Shown here: in pieces, positions 13,217-16,341 of the stretch
How the letters are laid out: every line of letters begins with the position of its first letter
Position numbering within the stretch: position 1 is the first letter of the stretch
NCBI GenBank assembly: GCA_002423895.1
Contig: DIOL01000023.1
Location: 8,904-25,244 of the forward strand
From: Bacteroidales bacterium UBA5515
GTDB taxonomy: Bacteria > Bacteroidota > Bacteroidia > Bacteroidales > P3
Length of the DNA: 16,341 nucleotides
Direction: 5' to 3'
Program-made: the position numbers and the translations under genes
The notes under the pieces: model-generated
Databases searched by the model: none
Seen by the model: only the letters and a program-made list of their open reading frames with translations
What the model was told of the DNA's origin: nothing

Positions 13217-14092
13217 ATGAAAGGTATAGTATTAGCAGGAGGTTCAGGAACAAGACTTTTCCCAATCACCAAAGGAGTTAGCAAACAAATGCTTCCAATA
13301 TATGATAAGCCAATGGTATATTATCCAATATCAGTTTTAATGTTAGCAGGAATAAGAGAAATACTTATTATTTCAACACCTGAAGATTTGCCTGGATTTA
13401 AAAGACTATTGGGCAATGGTTCCGATTATGGAGTTGAATTTACCTATGAAGAACAACCTTCTCCAGATGGTTTGGCACAAGCATTTATAATAGGAGAGAA
13501 GTTTATTGGAAATGATTCAGCATGTTTGGTTTTAGGGGATAATATATTCTATGGTCAAAACTTTTCATCAATGCTTCAAACAGCCTTAAATGATGCAGAG
13601 AAAAACAATATGGCAACAGTATTTGGATATTATGTAAATGATCCAGAAAGATATGGAGTTGCAGAGTTCGACCAAGAAGGAAAAGTGCTTTCCATTGAAG
13701 AAAAACCAAAAGAACCAAAATCCAATTATGCAGTTGTGGGATTGTATTTCTATCCAAACAAAGTAGTGGAAGTAGCAAAAAATATTAAACCATCAGCAAG
13801 AGGAGAATTGGAAATAACCACTGTAAATCAAGAGTTTTTGAAATCAGAGCAACTAAAAGTACAACTCTTAGGACGTGGATTTGCATGGTTAGACACAGGA
13901 ACACACGATTCTCTAAGCGAAGCATCAACTTTTATTGAAGTATTAGAAAAACGTCAAGGACTAAAAATTGCTTGCCTTGAAGAAATAGCATATACAAAAG
14001 GCTGGATAACTAAAGAAAAACTTCAAGAATTAGCAAAGCCAATGATAAAAAACCAATACGGACAATACCTTTTAGGATTAGTGAAAAACTAA
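13217..14092 (+). CDS. rmlA: Glucose-1-phosphate thymidylyltransferase
   Basis: The 291-residue product makes dTDP-glucose from glucose 1-phosphate and dTTP, the first step towards dTDP-L-rhamnose and other dTDP-deoxysugars of surface polysaccharides. The nucleotide-binding signature GGSGTRL is at 8-14, followed by KQMLPIYDKPMVYYP (23-37), LGDNIFYG (106-113, with the metal-binding Asp), EEKP (161-164) and WLDTGTH (224-230). Length is standard for RmlA/RfbA. The usual partners (rmlB, rmlC, rmlD) do not follow within the window; the gene is flanked by repeat copies A and B, so it may have been separated from a polysaccharide cluster. No Shine-Dalgarno site precedes the ATG. Confidence 0.96.
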   Translation: MKGIVLAGGSGTRLFPITKGVSKQMLPIYDKPMVYYPISVLMLAGIREILIISTPEDLPGFKRLLGNGSDYGVEFTYEEQPSPDGLAQAFIIGEKFIGNDSACLVLGDNIFYGQNFSSMLQTALNDAEKNNMATVFGYYVNDPERYGVAEFDQEGKVLSIEEKPKEPKSNYAVVGLYFYPNKVVEVAKNIKPSARGELEITTVNQEFLKSEQLKVQLLGRGFAWLDTGTHDSLSEASTFIEVLEKRQGLKIACLEEIAYTKGWITKEKLQELAKPMIKNQYGQYLLGLVKN

Positions 14093-14101
14093 TCTTAATT
14101 A

Positions 14102-14223
14102 CTCCCAACCCCCTAAAGGGGGCTAACTATAATAAATATTTATCCCTTTCAGGAGTAAAACATTGACCATGGGCTTTTAGGAAAAAAGTTTAATAGCACA
14201 TGTTCCCCTTTAGGGGTTAGGGG
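14102..14223 (+). repeat. GC-rich inverted-end element, copy B
   Basis: The left end contains CCCAACCCCCTAAAGGGGG (14104-14122) and the right end is CCCCTTTAGGGGTTAGGGG (14205-14223); the two ends are near reverse complements. Positions 14171-14234 are identical base for base to 14889-14952 of copy D (64 bp). It starts 10 bases after the rmlA stop and could also act as that gene's transcription end. Confidence 0.85.
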
Positions 14224-14249
14224 TAAAAAAAGAATAAAACATATATCAT

Positions 14250-14269
14250 CTCCCTTTAGAGGTTAGGGG
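14250..14269 (+). repeat. Isolated right end of the GC-rich element (copy B')
   Basis: CTCCCTTTAGAGGTTAGGGG is a slightly diverged right end without a left partner, ending 10 bases before the DUF559 ATG. The preceding AAAACATATATCAT recurs inside copy C (14709-14722). Confidence 0.7.
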
Positions 14270-14279
14270 TGAAAAAATA

Positions 14280-14663
14280 ATGAAAATCTTTCCAAAACTA
14301 TCAATGTTTTATGGAGCTAATCCAGAAATATTTGAAAAAGCAAAAGAGTTACGTGAAAACATGACTGATGCTGAGAAAATGTTATGGAGTAGATTGAAAA
14401 ATAAGCAACTTGGAGAAAGATTTAAACCTCAACATCCAATTTATATATTTATTGTTGATTTCTATTGCCACAGCCACAAACTTGTAATTGAAATTGATGG
14501 AGGTTATCATAAAACTCAATTAGAATATGATAATGGGAGAACATTTGAACTTGAACATTTTGGAATAAAAGTAATTAGATTTACAAATGAAGAAGTATTA
14601 AATGATATAGATAAAGTATTGGATGTGATTAAGAAACATCTTTTACTACCCCCAACCCCCTAA
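14280..14663 (+). CDS. DUF559 endonuclease-like protein embedded in repeats
   Basis: The 127-residue product belongs to the DUF559 family, related to Vsr-like and other PD-(D/E)XK nucleases. The N-terminal LRENMTDAEKMLWSRLKNKQLG (24-45 in outline) is the family's opening helix pair. The candidate active site is Asp60 (in VDFYC), Glu71 and Asp73 (EIDGGYH), and the fold closes with FGIKVIRFTNEEV (94-106). Length is usual for the family. The last residues (PPTP) and the stop codon are encoded by the left end of repeat copy C, and a repeat right end lies just upstream. No promoter box is visible. The substrate is unknown: DNA nicking or repair is a family-level inference, and a role in spreading the repeat is speculation. 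Confidence 0.88.
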   Translation: MKIFPKLSMFYGANPEIFEKAKELRENMTDAEKMLWSRLKNKQLGERFKPQHPIYIFIVDFYCHSHKLVIEIDGGYHKTQLEYDNGRTFELEHFGIKVIRFTNEEVLNDIDKVLDVIKKHLLLPPTP

Positions 14664-14782
14664 AGGGGACTTAACCATAAAATATATTTATCCTTTAGTG
14701 CTGAATTAAAACATATATCATTACCCTTTAGGGTTTTAAGGAAAAAGTTTAATAGCACATGTTCCCCTTTAGGGGTTAGGGG
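14649..14782 (+). repeat. GC-rich inverted-end element, copy C
   Basis: The left end CCCCAACCCCCTAAAGGGG (14650-14668) overlaps the end of the DUF559 frame; the right end CCCCTTTAGGGGTTAGGGG is at 14764-14782. The core has TTTAATAGCACATGTT just before the right end, as in B and D, plus an extra segment containing AAAACATATATCAT. Confidence 0.85.
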
Positions 14783-14838
14783 TAAAGAAAGAAATGGAAA
14801 CATAATAAAAATATTAATAATAAACATATACTCAATTA

Positions 14839-14941
14839 CCCCCAACCCCCTAAAGGGGGCTTAGCCATAACAAATATTTCTACCTCTAGGGCTTTTAGGA
14901 AAAAAGTTTAATAGCACATGTTCCCCTTTAGGGGTTAGGGG
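14839..14941 (+). repeat. GC-rich inverted-end element, copy D
   Basis: The left end CCCCAACCCCCTAAAGGGG is at 14840-14858 and the right end CCCCTTTAGGGGTTAGGGG at 14923-14941. It shares the 64-bp identical segment with copy B. It ends 37 bases upstream of the YdeI-like gene. Confidence 0.85.
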
Positions 14942-14978
14942 TAAAAAAAGAAAAGTAAATTTAACAATAGTTCAAAAG

Positions 14979-15275
14979 GTGGAAATACTATCAGGAATAG
15001 TACATGAAGTGCCTGAGGATATGCTCAGAGTATTTGAAGAAAGTGAAGATATTCTAAAAATTTGGAATGAGTTAACTCCCATACAAAGAAATGAATGGAT
15101 ATGCTGGATAACAATTGTAAAAAAGCAAGAAACAAGAGAAAAGCATATTCAAATAATGATTGAAGAATTAAAAGAAGGAGTAAAACAACCATGTTGCTGG
15201 CCTGGATGTCCCCACAGACACCCAGAAAGAAAAACCTACTTTAAGAACATAAAAGAATACGAAGCAAAAAAGTAA
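14979..15275 (+). CDS. Small YdeI/OmpD-associated family protein
   Basis: A 98-residue protein. Residues ~10-68 match the YdeI/OmpD-associated domain: VPEDM, then LTPIQRNEWICWITIVKKQETREKHIQ in outline, then MIEELKEG. After it comes a Cys/His-rich tail PCCWPGCPHRHPE (71-83) with Cys72, Cys73, Cys77, His79 and His81, which could bind a metal; short versions with this tail are familiar in Bacteroidota. The frame begins at GTG (14979), the best-placed start, because no ATG occurs before residue 15. The family is sometimes called bacteriocin-protection; its biochemical role is not established. No promoter box is visible between repeat copy D and the start. Confidence 0.82.
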   Translation: MEILSGIVHEVPEDMLRVFEESEDILKIWNELTPIQRNEWICWITIVKKQETREKHIQIMIEELKEGVKQPCCWPGCPHRHPERKTYFKNIKEYEAKK

Positions 15276-15310
15276 TTAAGAAGCAAAAATTAAAGATTAA
15301 TTAATAATTA

Positions 15311-15350
15311 CAACTAAACACCTCAACGCCTAAACAACTCAACAACTAAA
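15311..15350 (+). repeat. Degenerate tandem octamer repeat, 5 units, before the EamA-type gene
   Basis: Five gapless 8-base units: CAACTAAA, CACCTCAA, CGCCTAAA, CAACTCAA, CAACTAAA. The consensus is about CAMCTMAA. The array ends 11 bases before the next ATG and would form the 5' leader of that mRNA. Confidence 0.7.
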
Positions 15351-15361
15351 CCCCCACACCC

Positions 15362-16234
15362 ATGCTCTACCTCTTCCTAAGTATTTTATCAAGTATTGCA
15401 ATTCTAATTATTTTTAAGGTTATTGGTAAATACAATATTAAGGTAATTCAACCAATAATCATTAACTATTTTGTAGCATCAATATTAGGATTTCTATCTG
15501 CAGGACTAACCCTTAAAGAAATCATAGAAATACCAACAGATTGGATATTGCCAGGAGTTTTTATTGGAAGTCTCTATGTTTTTACATTCTTTCTTATTGG
15601 ATATTCAACCAAAAAAGCAGGAATGGCACTAACAACCATAGCTTCCAAGATGAGCTTCGTTTTTCCAATGTTCTTCTCCATACTAATTGATTCTAATGAT
15701 AATTATTCAAATACCAAATTTATATTATTACTGATGGCAATACTTGCAGTATTTCTATCAGTATATAAAAAGAAAACAAAAACAATAGACTCATTATTTA
15801 TAATATTACTGCCATTTATACTCTTTGTACTAATGGGAATTGCTGATTCTCTTGTGAAATTTGCCCAAAACTCATTTGTGAAAAACGAAAGCCAATCCTC
15901 AATCTTCTCGTTTCTAATTTTCTCCTTTGCTGCAATATGGGGATTAATATTAATAATATTTCAAAAAGACAAAAAAGAAATCATTCAATCAAAAGTATTA
16001 ATTACAGGACTAATATTAGGAATATGCAATTTTGGCTCCCTCTACTTTTTTATAAATGCATTAAACTCCCTAACATTTAACAACTCATTAGTAATAGCCT
16101 TAAACAATATGGGAGTAGTCTTATTCTCTATTATAATAGCTCTAACTTTATTTAAAGAAAAAATAACCAAACTAAACAAAGCAGGAATAGCATTCACCAT
16201 AATAACATTTATTGCAATAATTGCATTTATATAA
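15362..16234 (+). CDS. EamA-type drug/metabolite transporter superfamily membrane protein
   Basis: The 290-residue product is almost entirely hydrophobic, with about ten predicted membrane helices in two halves (roughly residues 1-140 and 143-290), the standard DMT/EamA arrangement. Recognisable pieces are the early helix-loop ending PIIINYFVASILGF, the inter-helix STKKAGMALTTIASKMSFVFPMFFSIL in the first half, and LVIALNNMGVVLFSIIIALTLFKEKITKLNKAGIAF in outline in the second half, which is the typical penultimate EamA motif. Substrate unknown. The ATG follows a C-rich sequence (CCCCCACACCC) without a Shine-Dalgarno site. It is preceded by the octamer array and followed seven bases later by repeat copy E. 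Confidence 0.88.
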   Translation: MLYLFLSILSSIAILIIFKVIGKYNIKVIQPIIINYFVASILGFLSAGLTLKEIIEIPTDWILPGVFIGSLYVFTFFLIGYSTKKAGMALTTIASKMSFVFPMFFSILIDSNDNYSNTKFILLLMAILAVFLSVYKKKTKTIDSLFIILLPFILFVLMGIADSLVKFAQNSFVKNESQSSIFSFLIFSFAAIWGLILIIFQKDKKEIIQSKVLITGLILGICNFGSLYFFINALNSLTFNNSLVIALNNMGVVLFSIIIALTLFKEKITKLNKAGIAFTIITFIAIIAFI

Positions 16235-16241
16235 TGTAATA

Positions 16242-16341
16242 CCCCCAACCCCCTAAAGGGGACTTAAGCAATTTAACGAATATCTCCCTTTAGGGTAGGG
16301 GTAATACATATTTATTCCCCTTGTTTTTAGGAATAAAGTTC
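16242..16341 (+). repeat. GC-rich inverted-end element, copy E (runs off the window)
   Basis: The left end CCCCAACCCCCTAAAGGGG is at 16243-16261 and a diverged right end (CTCCCTTTAGGGTAGGGG) at 16284-16301. Beyond it, TTTTTAGGAATAAAGTTC resembles the core of copies B-D, so a second, nested element probably continues past the window edge. Confidence 0.75.

Noticed and set aside
14205..14223. Telomere-like or G-quadruplex motif (TTAGGGG repeated)
   Set aside because: Each right end has only two to three G runs on one strand with a complementary C run beside them; a hairpin is the simpler structure, and four G runs in close reach are not present.
14660..14845. Minus-strand 61-codon ORF
   Set aside because: It lies over repeat copy C, and its sequence is explained by reading the repeat backwards; no start signal supports it.
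13061..16341. CRISPR array suggested by recurring GC-rich repeats
   Set aside because: The copies are irregularly spaced, have inverted ends and conserved interiors, and genes lie between them; there are no unique spacers of constant length and no cas genes.

Overview
The window reads as chromosomal DNA from an AT-rich member of the Bacteroidota, probably Bacteroidales-like. The evidence is the recurrent -7 promoter element TAnnTTTG (TATCTTTG, TAATTTTG, TATTTTTG and similar), start codons preceded by A/T-rich sequence instead of Shine-Dalgarno sites, several lipoproteins with a Cys at about residue 19-20, and typical Bacteroidota families: GH3-serine hydrolase fusion, DUF2400, fused DAHP synthase-chorismate mutase, and a pyrB-pyrI pair. 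No tRNA, rRNA, CRISPR array, transposase or prophage gene is visible.

Layout. Positions 1-302 (minus) hold the N-terminus of a secreted protein cut by the window edge. Positions 535-4275 (minus) form a two-gene operon: a lipoprotein fusing a NagZ-like GH3 domain to a beta-lactamase-fold serine hydrolase, then a DUF2400 protein. A small Pro/Ala/Glu-rich lipoprotein (4421-4867, minus) with its own promoter and terminator follows. A D-2-hydroxyacid dehydrogenase (5174-6106, plus) converges on a minus-strand block: ECF-type sigma factor, a 63-residue protein and DAHP synthase-chorismate mutase (8015 down to 6143). The sigma gene has an unusually strong Shine-Dalgarno site, and an intrinsic terminator abuts the start codon of the small gene. 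Divergent from the sigma gene is a TPR lipoprotein (8214-9200).

The pyrimidine block at 9256-11851 (plus) is the most interesting part. A promoter-like box is followed by a 25-codon leader ORF rich in U-rich Phe/Tyr codons. Its stop codon lies in the foot of an intrinsic terminator, and then come pyrB, pyrI and a nucleoside-recognition (Gate) membrane protein. This is the architecture of UTP-sensitive, translation-coupled attenuation known from enterobacterial pyrBI, here in a bacterium of a different phylum.

From 11.9 kb onward the window is more accessory: a Big_2-like lipoprotein (11983-12696), a 520-bp gene-free stretch, a lone rmlA, a DUF559 endonuclease-like gene, a small YdeI/OmpD-associated protein and an EamA-type transporter. 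This section carries at least five copies of a short GC-rich element with inverted ends (CCCCAACCCCCTAAAGGGG ... CCCCTTTAGGGGTTAGGGG). Two copies share a 64-bp identical core, and the DUF559 gene sits between copies with its last codons and stop supplied by one of them. A second repeat family, degenerate tandem octamers near CAACTAAA, lies at three gene edges.
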